Assembly (NCBI GenBank): GCA_036571765.1
Contig: BROE01000009.1
Location: 6,211,646-6,275,645, forward strand
From: Plecoglossus altivelis
Lineage: Eukaryota; Chordata; Actinopteri; Osmeriformes; Plecoglossidae
Direction: 5' to 3'
Length of the DNA: 64,000 nucleotides
Each line of letters starts with the position of its first letter. The stretch's first letter is position 1. Below are positions 26,101 to 38,100 of this stretch, one piece after another. A program made the translations under genes and the position numbers. The notes beneath the pieces are model-generated. The model saw only the letters and a list, made by a program, of their open reading frames with translations, searched no databases and was not told the DNA's origin.

Positions 26101-29100
26101 CAAACGAGATTTCATACTTTTGTGTCAAACTAGATATCTGTCATAAGATCTAAGGATATATAAGGATCTGTCAAGGCCAGAACAGGCCATCATTGTTGAT
26201 GCATGAAAGCATGTTTGGTTGGAAATGTTTTAAGCAGACATAGCGAACTCTGTAAACTTGATCCAGTGCTTGATGAAGGAGTCCAGTGAGTGGGTGGAAG
26301 ACTGAGTATGTCAGCAATGAGAGGCCAAGAGACCGATTATTCTGCCAAACTGTAAGCACATCTGCACTCTTCTGCTTCGTCACATACATACAAATATATT
26401 CCATGCTGGCAGAAACCACATCCTCTCAACACTCCGACAAAAGTATTGGATTATTAACGCCATCTCTGCAACCTCTAAGGTCTTAATGAGATGCGTTACT
26501 TCTAGATGCACAACAGGCAAGGTGGGAGAGCAGAAGATGGCAGATTCAGTGACATATTAAGTTGAAATTGCTCATTGTACTGCAGAATTGTCATATTGAG
26601 TACGATAAGGTAAAAAAATTGTCAAAATGATTACATATCACCCTATAGAAGGACATGCATTCTACAATTCTGTAACCAATTTCAAGTCAATTGGACCTGT
26701 TGTTCATGAGGAGAAAGGTTTTGAAGGTTACCAAATTTAGCCGGTACAAGAATATTTATGAATCTGATGTAATGCGTCCTTGTGGCTTTTTTTTGTTCCC
26801 TGTAAGAAATAAGGCATGTATACCAAATTTTAAAAGGTATTTTGGAGTATTGGAGCACTGGAGAAATCACGTAGACTTTGGGCATGGCTTATAACACCAC
26901 CTATGGGCGTATGTGAGCCAGCCACTAGCCCATACGCCAATTTCCTTCCTCCTGGCTGAGGAATCCTAATAAGTCTTACAAAGGTAAAGTGGTTGTGGCA
27001 GCACAACTTCTCTCCCACTAGAGCAAACCTTCACTGTCTTTATATTGTGGTTCCCCTTGCCCTGTTTCGACCGCACAAACCAAGACTGTAACTGACAGAC
27101 AAACCCAAGACAAAGAGCACTGGATGCAAGTGCGGGTTTATTGAGGCGTCGTTGGACAAGCAGGGGTCATACACAGTTATTAGAGCCATAGAGGAAATCC
27201 AAAAGGGTAGTCAGGTCACAGGCGTAGGTCAAACAGGGGTGGACTGGGCAATGAAGGCAAGGCTTAATCAGTTTCCACAGGTTAGGCAAGGGTTTTGGAT
27301 CACAGCGTCAGGACTATTACAGGTGGAGCAGATACGAGGTTGGGGGCAAAAACAAGGTTATCATAGAACAGTCTACCTGGATATAGCTTAGAAATGTCAC
27401 TATTTTGTGAACAAGACTCAGCAGAGTGAAGGGAGTGAATGTATTAAATACACAGCAGAAGGAGTGGACTGATTGGATTGTTTGCAGGCGTGAAGAGGGA
27501 GTGCCATCTTAGTACTCAGGTGATGTTGATCTGAGACAGGGGGACCTGATTGTCACAAAGACAAGATTGACCTCACCCAACCTATTCTGAATGCATTGGT
27601 AAATCTGGTCTCAAATCTGCTTTACCAGGCATGTATCCTTCAACAGGCTGTACCCACAAGGTCTCCCCCTCAAATCTACAACACATCACGCAACCCCAAA
27701 TATACATTAATACTAAAGACAGCCCCTGCTTTTGGTTTAACCAGGTCATCCATGACCTCACCTCAACCATAAAATCATGAAGTGCTGGGCGGCCCCCTCC
27801 TGACTCCTACATTGTGGATCTAAACTAAGAAACATGAGTATCCAGAAATGAAATAAACATTTGCTCAGTATGGATCCTGCAAACAAATAAAAGATATCCG
27901 CACTAACTAAAAATGTGTCTTTGCTTCATGTGAACTATAACCAAATACTCCTACCAAATAAACCTAGTATAATAGGTAAAGAACTAGTAAATCACACTCA
28001 CAAGACTTCATAGCACTGGCATGACAAGGGGTGAGTACAGACATGTTCTCACCCTCGCTGTCACAGACTGGTTTCAAGAACTTTGTTTTAATAGTTTTCA
28101 ATTGTGAAAAACTGTAGGAGGTGTCATGGATAGAGTAATTCGATAATGTCATAATCCAGTGATAATCCGGAATAATGCAATGAGTTGACGTCTTGATTAA
28201 GGTGCCTTCTTGTTCTGCAGGATCACCTTCTGCCATCTGCCATTCCAGAGCAAGTGGCTATACGTTGGCACAGAGCGAGGGAACATCTACATTGTCAATG
28301 TGGAGTCCTTCACCCTGTCAGGCTACGTCATCATGTGGAACAAAGCCATTGAACTGTGAGGATCATTCATGTAGAGCTGTAGATAGGTGCCCTAAGTGGA
28401 CAGAACAATGCAGGATGTTTTTAGTTCTGGAGTTCAACCATTTCTTATTCTTGTGTGTTACAAAATCAAGGAACAATAGTAGAGGAAGAATGTAAATGGC
28501 AAGGTACATTCTATTGAGCAGGCTCGGAAATTGCCACACCATTTTCTACAAAGGCTCTTTCTTCAATTAATTTCTCTCTCTCTCTCTCACTCTGTCTCTG
28601 TCTCTCTCTGTCTTTCACTCACCAAATCCTTCTGTCACTGCACATTTCCACCTGCAACTTATTTCTCTGCAAATTAATCTCTCCAACCTATCTTTCCTAT
28701 TGCCTCTCTCCACACTCTCCTCTATATATTTCTCTCATTGCCTCTCTCTCTTTCTCCATCCCCAGGTCCACTAAGACTCACCCAGGGCCTGTGGTTCACA
28801 TAAGTGACAACCCCATGGATGAGGGGAAGGTACAAAATCCTCCCAAGCATTATCAGTCTGACCATCAAATTTGCTGTTTGACAGAAGTCCACCACAGTTT
28901 TTTTACTCTGTTCTTCAGCTCTTGATTGGCTATGAGTGTGGAATTGTGGTTCTGTGGGACTTGAAGTGCAAGAAAGCTGACTGCCGCTACAACTACGATG
29001 AGGTAATTTGTCCTCTAAGTTTGCTGGCACTGGAATCGGAAAACAGTACGATCAATTAATTTAATTTGGAGTGTATGTCTGTATTTTATGGGAATACAGT

Positions 29101-32100
29101 AATGTAATAATGTGTGTGTTTCCTATAGTAATAATATTGTAAATCCACAGGATATGTGGCCTGGTTCTGTTATAGTAATACAGTATTACCTTATTATTAT
29201 TATTATTACATACCTATTATATAGGAAGACAGTATTACAGTTATTATATTGGATAAATAAGTTAAATAATAAGTCAGTAATACATATCTACTATGTTTTA
29301 TGATATAATACAATTGTAGAACAGTTATATATTATTATATTGTATTAGAGAGTTATTAGGTAGTAAGACTGTAATATTTAGTTATTATTTTGTATTATAT
29401 AGTTATGACTGTGAGTCTTACAGGCCATCCACTCTGTGGCCTGGCACCACGAGGGGAAGCAGTTCATCTGCAGCCACTCTGATGGAACTTTGACCACATG
29501 GAACATACGCACCCCCACCAAACCTGTACAGACCATCACACCACATGGTAGGGCTCCTCTGGTCACACATACATGCAGGTATATATACACAGATGCAGGC
29601 ACACACGTAATGCGTACACTCATGCACATACACGTTTGCAGATGAAGACAGAAACAGCCATACACGTAGACAAGCACAAAATGAAATACAGACACGTAGA
29701 CAAAGAAACAGGCTTTGAGCCACTGTCTTAGTGTGCTTCCTATATTTCCAGACGTTGAAAATAGAGTGGTGTAGATGATCACGTGCTGTCTGCTGCCCTG
29801 TCCCAGGTAAACAGTCCAAAGATGGGAAGAAGCCAGAGCCATGCAAGCCCATCCTGAAAGTCGAGTACAAAACAACAAGAGCTGGGTAGGTTTCACCGGC
29901 ACCTAACCCTAGTCCCAATATGGTAGACTATCCTACACTGTGTGTGACTACTTGATGCTGTTCAGGGATCCATTCATGGTGCTGTCAGGGGGGCTGTCAT
30001 ACGACACGCTGGGGAGGAGGTCCTGTCTGACGGTTATGCACGGCAAGAGCACCACTGTCCTGGAGATGGACTTCCCCATTGTGGAGTTTCTGACGCTGTG
30101 TGAAACTCCTTACCCCAACGGTACACTTCCACACTAATCTGGCAACCCCTTGTGTTGTTGTTGTAATGTTGCTGCTGTCTTTCAAGTTGATTTTCTGTAT
30201 TTGTATGATGTTGTCATTTTGTGTAATTGAATGTGATGTCATCGCCTCAACAGATTACCAAGAGCCTTACGGAGTTGTGGTTCTACTTGAAAAGGACTTG
30301 GTTGTGATTGACCTCAGACAAATAGGGTATGATTACAAGCTTTTGAGTGACTCTTCAGTCGTGACATGGTTTCCATGACAAAACTGACTTTAAATTATGA
30401 CCTTTGTTGAATGATTACACCTCTATTTGCTTAGTCATCACTGTGCTGCCTACATGTTGATGACATAGATATCCCATCTTTGAGAACCCCCACCCACTGA
30501 GCATCCACGAGTCTCCTGTGACCTGCTGCGAGTACTTTGCTGACTGTCCTGCTGAGCTTGTACCTGCTCTGTACTCTGTGGGATGCTGCCAGAAGAGACA
30601 AGGATGCAGCAAGAAGGTACTAGAAAACTCTCAACTGGCAGATTTGATGACTGGGCGATTAACTATGTTTTATAGTATTTTGGAGGAAGAAGGAAAACAC
30701 TGAGATAAGCCATGATTTAACTGTCCACTGTGTGGTTATTTGTAGGATTGGCCTATAAGTGGTGGCAACTGGGGCCAGGGCTCACACAGCTACCCAGAGA
30801 TCCTGGTCACAGGGTGAGTGGTTTACTCAGACACAGTGCCCCAGTGTCACTATGCCTGTGCATTACGCACATTTTCACTGAGTCATGCTTCCTCTCTTCT
30901 CACAAACAGACATGCGGACGGCTCAGTCAAGTTCTGGGATGCTTCTGCGTGTAAGTATGCTGCACTGGCTTCGTAATGCCAGGTTGGCCGCTTGGCTTTT
31001 AGACTGGATGTACCTTCACACCGAGGTGTAATTCAATCAGGAGAGACCTGGGTTGAGTAAAGTGAAGTTTATTTCCAGAAGATAAATGTACTGTGTTGTA
31101 AATGTAAGTGTTTGGGCTTAGACCCCATGGGAATTATTGATTAAAGGGCGGAGTCCATACACTAGTGGTGGGGGTAGCAACCGATGACCCAGTCAGAGGA
31201 GTCGAAGAATGGTAACAAGGCACCTGGTGGTGACAGGGAGGTGGAGGGTTGTGCACTTCATAGCATGGACAAACTAAACAGGGAGAGAATAGTATTTGAA
31301 GGCAATGGATCATAGTGATAGGCTGACAGCTTCAAGGAAGATTTGACAGTGTTAATTGATAGATGGAAGCACATCAATGCTGAACCTGGAACAAGCCCAA
31401 CATATGGAAAAAGAGGGAAGGTAGAGTGTTCTTAGCAGGTGAAATATGTACTGTACATTGTTGAGTCTGCCGAAGTGCAGGGACAAGTCTTGGCTGACTG
31501 AAGTCACGCAAGCTTCATTTAAATCAGGAGAGACCTGGGATGAGTAAAGTGGAGTTTATTTCCAGAAGATAAATGTACAAGTGTTGGGGGTAATACCCCA
31601 TGGGAAATATTGATCGAAGGGTGCCTGCCCAACATCCAAAGTAGAATCTCCAAAAGTAAGACTATAAAGTTAAAAAGCGTAAAACATACTCTCCGACAGA
31701 ATGGAACCATGAAACGCTGAAGATTTAGCAACACAAACACAACACAGAGAAGGAAATGCCGACTGTGATCGGTGCTCAACACCAATCAGTGTGACCATAA
31801 TAATTTATTTATAACACAGTGACCTAAAATCCTACATACCCTGTACCAGATCCTGCAGGAGATGTCAAGGCATAGACAGATTTGTAGAACTGTCCCTATA
31901 CAAACAAAGCCAGACAACAGCAATACAAGTGAATATATGCTGTAGCCATCCAAGGCTAGAGGGCAGCATGGCCTAAAGTGCAATGACCCACAGGCCGGAG
32001 GACTAATGCCCTTGTGTATGAATGAGCCTATGTTGGCTGAAGGGCCGATGCCCTCGCGTCTGTAGGTGAGTCTCTATTGGCTAGAGGGCGTTGGCGTAGG

Positions 32101-35100
32101 TGAACAACCTGTGCTGACTAGAAGACCGACGTCCACATTTACAGATGGACTAGCCTAGCCTATGCAGGCTAGAGGGCCGATGCCCTTAAGTGAACAGCCT
32201 TTGTTGGCTGGAGGAGTGGCGCCCTGGAGGCTGTGATAGTCTGTGTTGCAGGAACCTGAGCATTTTGTTTACAAAACAGAAGGCCAAGTACTGTTTCCAC
32301 CAGCAATGAATGTGCATCGAGCCTGCAAAAATAATAACAGTTAACGCGAGACATGACAGCACCACCAGTTATTTGCAAATGCTCATCGAGAGCCATAGTT
32401 CAATTCAATTCAATTTATTTTTGTAATGCCCAAAATCACAACAACAGTTGCCTCGAAGGGCGACAAGGATTCCAACATTGGTCAATAAACAGAAAACCAC
32501 ATTATTAAAATGTACATATGATTTTAGCAAATGGATGACTGTCCCGGAACATCCCCTGTCCTTAGACCCTCCTTCTCGGCAAGGAAAAACTACAAAAAAA
32601 CCCTGTGGGAAAAAGTAGAAACCTCGGGGAGAACCACAGTGAAGGAGAGATCCTGCTCCCACGGACGGACAGGCTGTAGATGTTCCAGGACTGGCGTGCA
32701 TCCATATTGCGATGGACTGTAAAGAAAGAACCCCTCAGGCGAAAGGAAGGGTTCATCTAGATCATCAAGTGCGAGGAGAGTTCGGCTATTCAGCGAAGTG
32801 GGTCTGAGGAAAGCAGTTCGTCTGTTGTACGAAGCACCTCCGACAGTTGAGGAGCACCCGGGTCCACAGATCAGGTCGCTAGGCGGGGCGAGGCATGTAG
32901 GGTGGAGTCATCGCCATGGCAGCATCCAGGACAGAGCCCACCTCGGAGGGATCGAAACTTGTGTACAGCGATGAACAGACTATAGTGAACTACGATATTA
33001 ACTAATGCCCTGCCCATAAGCTATTTCGAAGAGAAATGCTTTAAGCCTGGTCTTAAATAAAGAGACTGAGTCGGCCTCTTTAACATGAACAGGGAGCTGA
33101 TTCCATAACACAGGAGCTTGGTAGCTAAATGCTCGACCTCCTACTGTGCTTTTGGAGACTCGAGGAACCACCAATAGTCCAGCGCTTTCGGAGCGAAGTG
33201 CTCTGGCTGGGTGATATGGTACTACAACATCTTTGAGGTAGTGAGGGGCCATGCCATTTATGGACTTATATGTGAGGAGTAGGACTTTAAATTTGATTCT
33301 AAATTCAACAGGGAGCCAGTGAAGAGACTCTAACACCGGTGTGATGTGGTCTCTTCTTTTGGTTCCTGTTAGTGATCTTTGGGACTCGATGATGGCAGCA
33401 GCATCAGGACAAACGTATGAAAAGTATGCGTAAGAAGACCTACAGCCCAGCTGTTGCAAAGATGCACTGGACAAACCTTGCAAGGCCGCGAACATAGTAG
33501 CGCCTATTCCAAAAGAATGGCCTGACCACCGTCTAGAGGAAAGGTTGCACTTGGTGACGACTAGAGCTAGATTATGACTGGAGGGTTGTGATTTGGGATT
33601 GTTGGCAGGGGTTATAAAGAGAGGGGAGAGTGGACAAGAGGGAGTCTTCATCTTACAAGCAATAATGATAGTGCAAGGGCCTCCGGTTTTAGAACAATTG
33701 AGACGAAGATCAAAAACTCAGAATGAAATGTCAAGTCTGAAAAGCACACATCAGTGGTAGGAATTCAGACGTTTCACAGAGTAGTAGATTCCCCACACCA
33801 GAGAAAGCCATTAAAAACCAACAGTTCAAGAGGGAGTTTATGTAGGGAGAAAAATTGCCATGTCTGAGCACAAAAAGCATGGCATGCAAAAAACACAGAG
33901 TGAATGTGTGTCTATCATACATCTTATCAGGGAAAACCTTGCCTATGTATTTGAATAGTAATTTGAAGTCAGGATTAGGGCAAAGTCTGGGGAAAGATGG
34001 ATCAAGGCAACTGTTAGAACATACAACGTACAATCTAGGGGTGGTGGCCGCAACTCAATTTCTGATGCAATCCTTAGCTACCTCAAAATAATCTTGCAGG
34101 GGGCTGCTAATTCGATCTAGGGCCTATGACATGAGAGGGGGGTTACTGGCTGGCATCCGGGCATGAATACCAGAGCACATGAAAATTGAAACGGGACAAA
34201 GAATCAGCTATCATGTTGTCATGGCCCGGCACCTGCCGTGCAGTGAAAATTGTGAGTAACAAAAAGCCATGAGATGCATGTCATGAACGGCATGATGAGA
34301 GGGTGTTAAGAGTGGCCTTTATTAATGATGCCCAACACAGTCTGCTGTTGCACAACACAGCTATCTGTTTTGGACACCATGACTGGCCCCACAGGTGACA
34401 TGCGACAATAGGGTAGATTGTTTTCAGCGCGGATGAGGCACCGGGCGTTGTGAAGCCATGAGGCCTCAGGCTGGCGTACCATTACTCCAAAAAAAAGTTT
34501 AAACCAACAGATGGCGCAGCATCAGTTGGAACTGGACAAGAACATAGAGATTTTTCTATAATATTTGCATGAAGTGATACTGAGGGGACTGCTGCAAAAC
34601 AGCGGAAATAGAGAAGAGATAAACAGGCCTAGCATGTAACGTTTGGCACATTCCCGGGCCAGAAGCTAGGAGACAATGTCCGGCTCCTGCAGCGATGACT
34701 GGAGGTTTCCTGAAACCGGCAAGGATGATAAAGGTGAACACAAAATATGTCCTGTTTTGTCTGGTTGACTTAATTTCATTTGTAAAAAGCATCCTTTCCT
34801 GTCATTCAGACCTGTAACACATTCCAAAAAAGATTGGGACAGGAGCAATTTAGGTCTAGTAATCAGGTTAATTGGTTAAATAATTTTGTGATTTGAAACA
34901 GGTGATGTCAACAGATGATTGAAATTATGATTTGGTACAAAAGCAGCATCCAAGAAAGTTCTTTTAGAAGCAAAGATGGGCCGAAGATCGCCAGTTTGCT
35001 ATAAAAAATAAGTGAGAAAATGATTGAAATGTTTAAAAACAATGTTTCTCAAAGAAAGTTGGGAAGACATTTGCTTATTTCACCTTCAACAGTGCATAAC

Positions 35101-38100
35101 ATAATTAAAAGATTCAAGGAATGTGGAGGAATTTAAGTGCGTGAAGGACAAGGGCGCTGAACAACCGTGATCTCCGATCCCTCAGGCGGCACTGCATCAA
35201 AAATTGTCATTCATCATAAACGATATCACCACATGGGCTCAGAACTACTTTGGCAAACCTTTGTCAAGCACCATAATACATAGTTACATCCACAAATGCC
35301 AATTAAAACTGCACTGTACCAAAAGGAAGCCCTATGTTAAGTGCCCAGAAGCGCCGTCAACTTCTCTGGGCTTGGAGGCATCTGGGATGGACCATCACAA
35401 AGTGGAAATGTGTACTGTGGTCAGATGAATCAGTATTTCAGGTATTATGGGGGAGAAATGGACGCCGTGGGCTCCAGACCAAAGAAGAAAAGGATCATCC
35501 AGAGTGTTACCAGCAACAAGTCCAAAAGCCAGGGTCTGTCATGGTATGAGGTTGTGTCAGTGCCCTTGGCAAAGGTAACTTGCACTTCTGTGATGGCACC
35601 GTTAATGCTGAAAAGTGCATAGAGATTATGGAGCACAATATGCTGCCTTCAAGCAGACATCTTTTCCAGGGCATCCATGTATATTTCAACAAGATAATGC
35701 GAAACCACATTATGCACACATTACAAAGTTCTGGATGCGGAGAAAGAGGATACAGGTACTTGACTGGCCTGCACACAGTTCCGACCTGTCTCCAATAGAA
35801 AATGTGTGCAGCATTTTGAAGCGCAAAATGCGACAACGAAGACGCCTTACTGTTGCCCACCTTAAGACTTGTTTGCAGCAAGAATGGGACACAATTACAC
35901 CTGAAACACTTCATCACTTGGTGTCTTCAGTCCCTAAACGTTTTTTAAGTGTTGTGAAAAGGAATGGCAACATTAAAGTTGTAAATGCAACTGTTGCAAC
36001 TTTTTTTTGAAATGTATTGCAAGAACCAAAATAGGAATTTTGTTTTTTGGAGAAAAAAAACCCCTACACAAATCATTATGAACATGTAAAATAATTTGCT
36101 GTTGTATTGTCTGCAATGAAAATCAAGTCAAAGTAAATTTAGAAATCACTACTTTCTTTTTTATTTGTGTTTTCCATATTGTCCCAACTTTTTCTGATTT
36201 GGGGTTGTAACTTTATGGTAGTTCTCGAAGGCTACTACGAATTCCTTTATAGATGGGTCCCTGGCCAATCTACGATTAGCTTATCAAAGGAAAGTGCTGA
36301 AATGATCGCTGTTGTACATGCTAGTATCGCACTTTGGCGAGGGAAGGATCAGCCAGATCAAATTTATATTTCTGGCTTGTAGAATATGAGACCTTAATCG
36401 GGGAGTAATATCAGCCCCAAAAGTAATGTAGCCGCCACATCGAAGGCCAGGGTTTACAGAGGCCCGTCAATGGAACAGGAAGCAACACGTCTATGAATGG
36501 GGGCACCATAGCACAATCTGCTTCGGCAGATTGGGCAGCCCCAACCTGGGTGCTGGAATGACCCTCAGACTGCTCAGCCCTACCGTGACAGCCCTGTCAT
36601 GGAACTCGGAACCAGGACTGGCTCCTTGAACAGTTCAAGCTCAGAATCAGAATAGCGCGCCCCAACAGCAAATGATCCATGGGAGCAAAATGGGAAAAAG
36701 CAAAAAACGGTAAGGTCCAGCCAACACGAAACAACTGTAGTATAACGCAGTTGACAGCATGGACAAACTAAAAAGACAGAGAAGCTGTCAGCTGACAGCT
36801 ACAAGGAAGATTTGACAGCGGTAATTAATAGATGGAAGAGCATCGATGCTGAATCTCGATGATACCCAACATAGAAAAGAGGGAAGATAGACCGTTCTTA
36901 GCGGGTGGAGTAAGTACACAAGTACACATAAGTGAACATTGTCGAGTATGCGAATGCAGAAAGCAGTTTTGCCTAACTGAACTTATGCAAGCTTTACGCG
37001 AGCAAGCCAGCATGCCTTTTTGAGAAATGTTACTTTCCAGTGGTTCATTGTGTGCAAATTGATTTTTCATAGAGAAATGAATTTCACAGCATCCTGTCAT
37101 GGGTGGGATCATGAGTGCACTCCTCCTCCTAAAGCATCCGTCAACTCCTGGACAGTCTGTGGTGCAACGTGGCGTTGGTGGATGGAGCAAGACATGATGT
37201 CTCAGATGTTCGCAATTGGATTCAGGTCTGGGGAATGGGCAGGCCAGTCCATAGCATCGATGCCTTCCTCTTGCAGGAACTGCTGACACACTCCAGCCAC
37301 ATAAGGTAACATTGTCCTGCATTAGGAGGAACCCAGGGCCAACCGCACCAGCATATGGTCTCTAAAGGGGTGAGCATTTGGAGGGCTGTGCGGCCCCTCA
37401 AAGAAATGCCACCCCACACCATGACTGACTCACCACCAAAACGGTCATGCTGGAGGATGTTGCAGGTAGCAGAACGTTCTCCACGGCGTCTCCAAACTGT
37501 GTCACGTCTGTCACATGTGCTTGGTGTGAACCTGCTTTCATCTGTGAAGAGCACAGGGCGCCAGTGAGGAATTTGCCAATCTTGGTATTCTCTGGCAAAT
37601 GTCAAACGTCTTGCATGGTGTAGGGCTGTAAGCACAACCCCCACCTGTGGACGTCGGGGCCTCATACCACCCTTATGGATTCAGTTTTTGACCGTTTTAG
37701 CAGACACATGCACATTTGTGGCCTGCTGGAGGTCATTTTGCAGGGCTCTGACAGTGCTCCTCCTGCTCCTCCTTGCACAAAGGCGGAGGTAGCGGTCCTG
37801 CTGCTGGGTTGTTGCCCTCCTACGGCCTCCTCCACGTCTCCTGGTAGCGCCTCCATGCTCTGGACACTACGCTGACAGACACAGAAAACCTTCTTGCCAC
37901 AGCTCGCATTGATGTGCCATTCTGGAAGAGCTGCACTACCTGAGCCACTTGTGTGGGTTGTAGACTCCGTCTCATGCTACCACTTGAGTGAAAGCACCAC
38001 CAGCATTCAAAAGTGACCAAAACATCAGTCAGAAAGCATAGGAACTGAGAAGGGGTCTGTGGTCACCACCTGCAGAACCACTCCTTTATTGGGGGTGTCT

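Larger units (their letters stand above)
31035..36996 (-). mobile_element. DIRS/Ngaro-like tyrosine-recombinase retrotransposon (decayed, nested)
   Basis: Read on the minus strand, the element has repeat A1 (36996-36756), a possible gag-like stretch, a large gap filled by a Tc1 insertion, an RNase H relic (about 34440-34110), a tyrosine-recombinase relic (about 34035-33373), then B1 (31640-31522), A2 (31521-31262) and B2 (about 31260-31035). A1 matches A2 and B1 matches B2. This is the split-direct-repeat order known for PAT/Ngaro members of the DIRS order. RNase H shows IINKGHS and DNMIADSLSRF. The recombinase shows SGHSFGIGA and ALQGLSSASLQQLG. Stops, a frameshift and loss of catalytic Arg make it inactive. 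Most RT is missing. Confidence 0.7.

Noticed and set aside
29418..29918. Two long minus-strand frames over exon 8 to exon 9
   Set aside because: Antisense shadows of stxbp5 plus a CA-rich intron; no homology.
31035..31640. Ordinary LTR pair of a Gypsy or retrovirus-like element
   Set aside because: The order of partial repeats (B1A2B2 on one side, only A1 on the other), the tyrosine recombinase and absence of TG...CA ends do not fit an LTR element.
33373..33651. 217-residue frame from 33651 to 32998 as one protein
   Set aside because: It is a chance fusion: the first about 93 residues are a tyrosine-recombinase relic and the rest is the C-terminus of a LINE inserted there.
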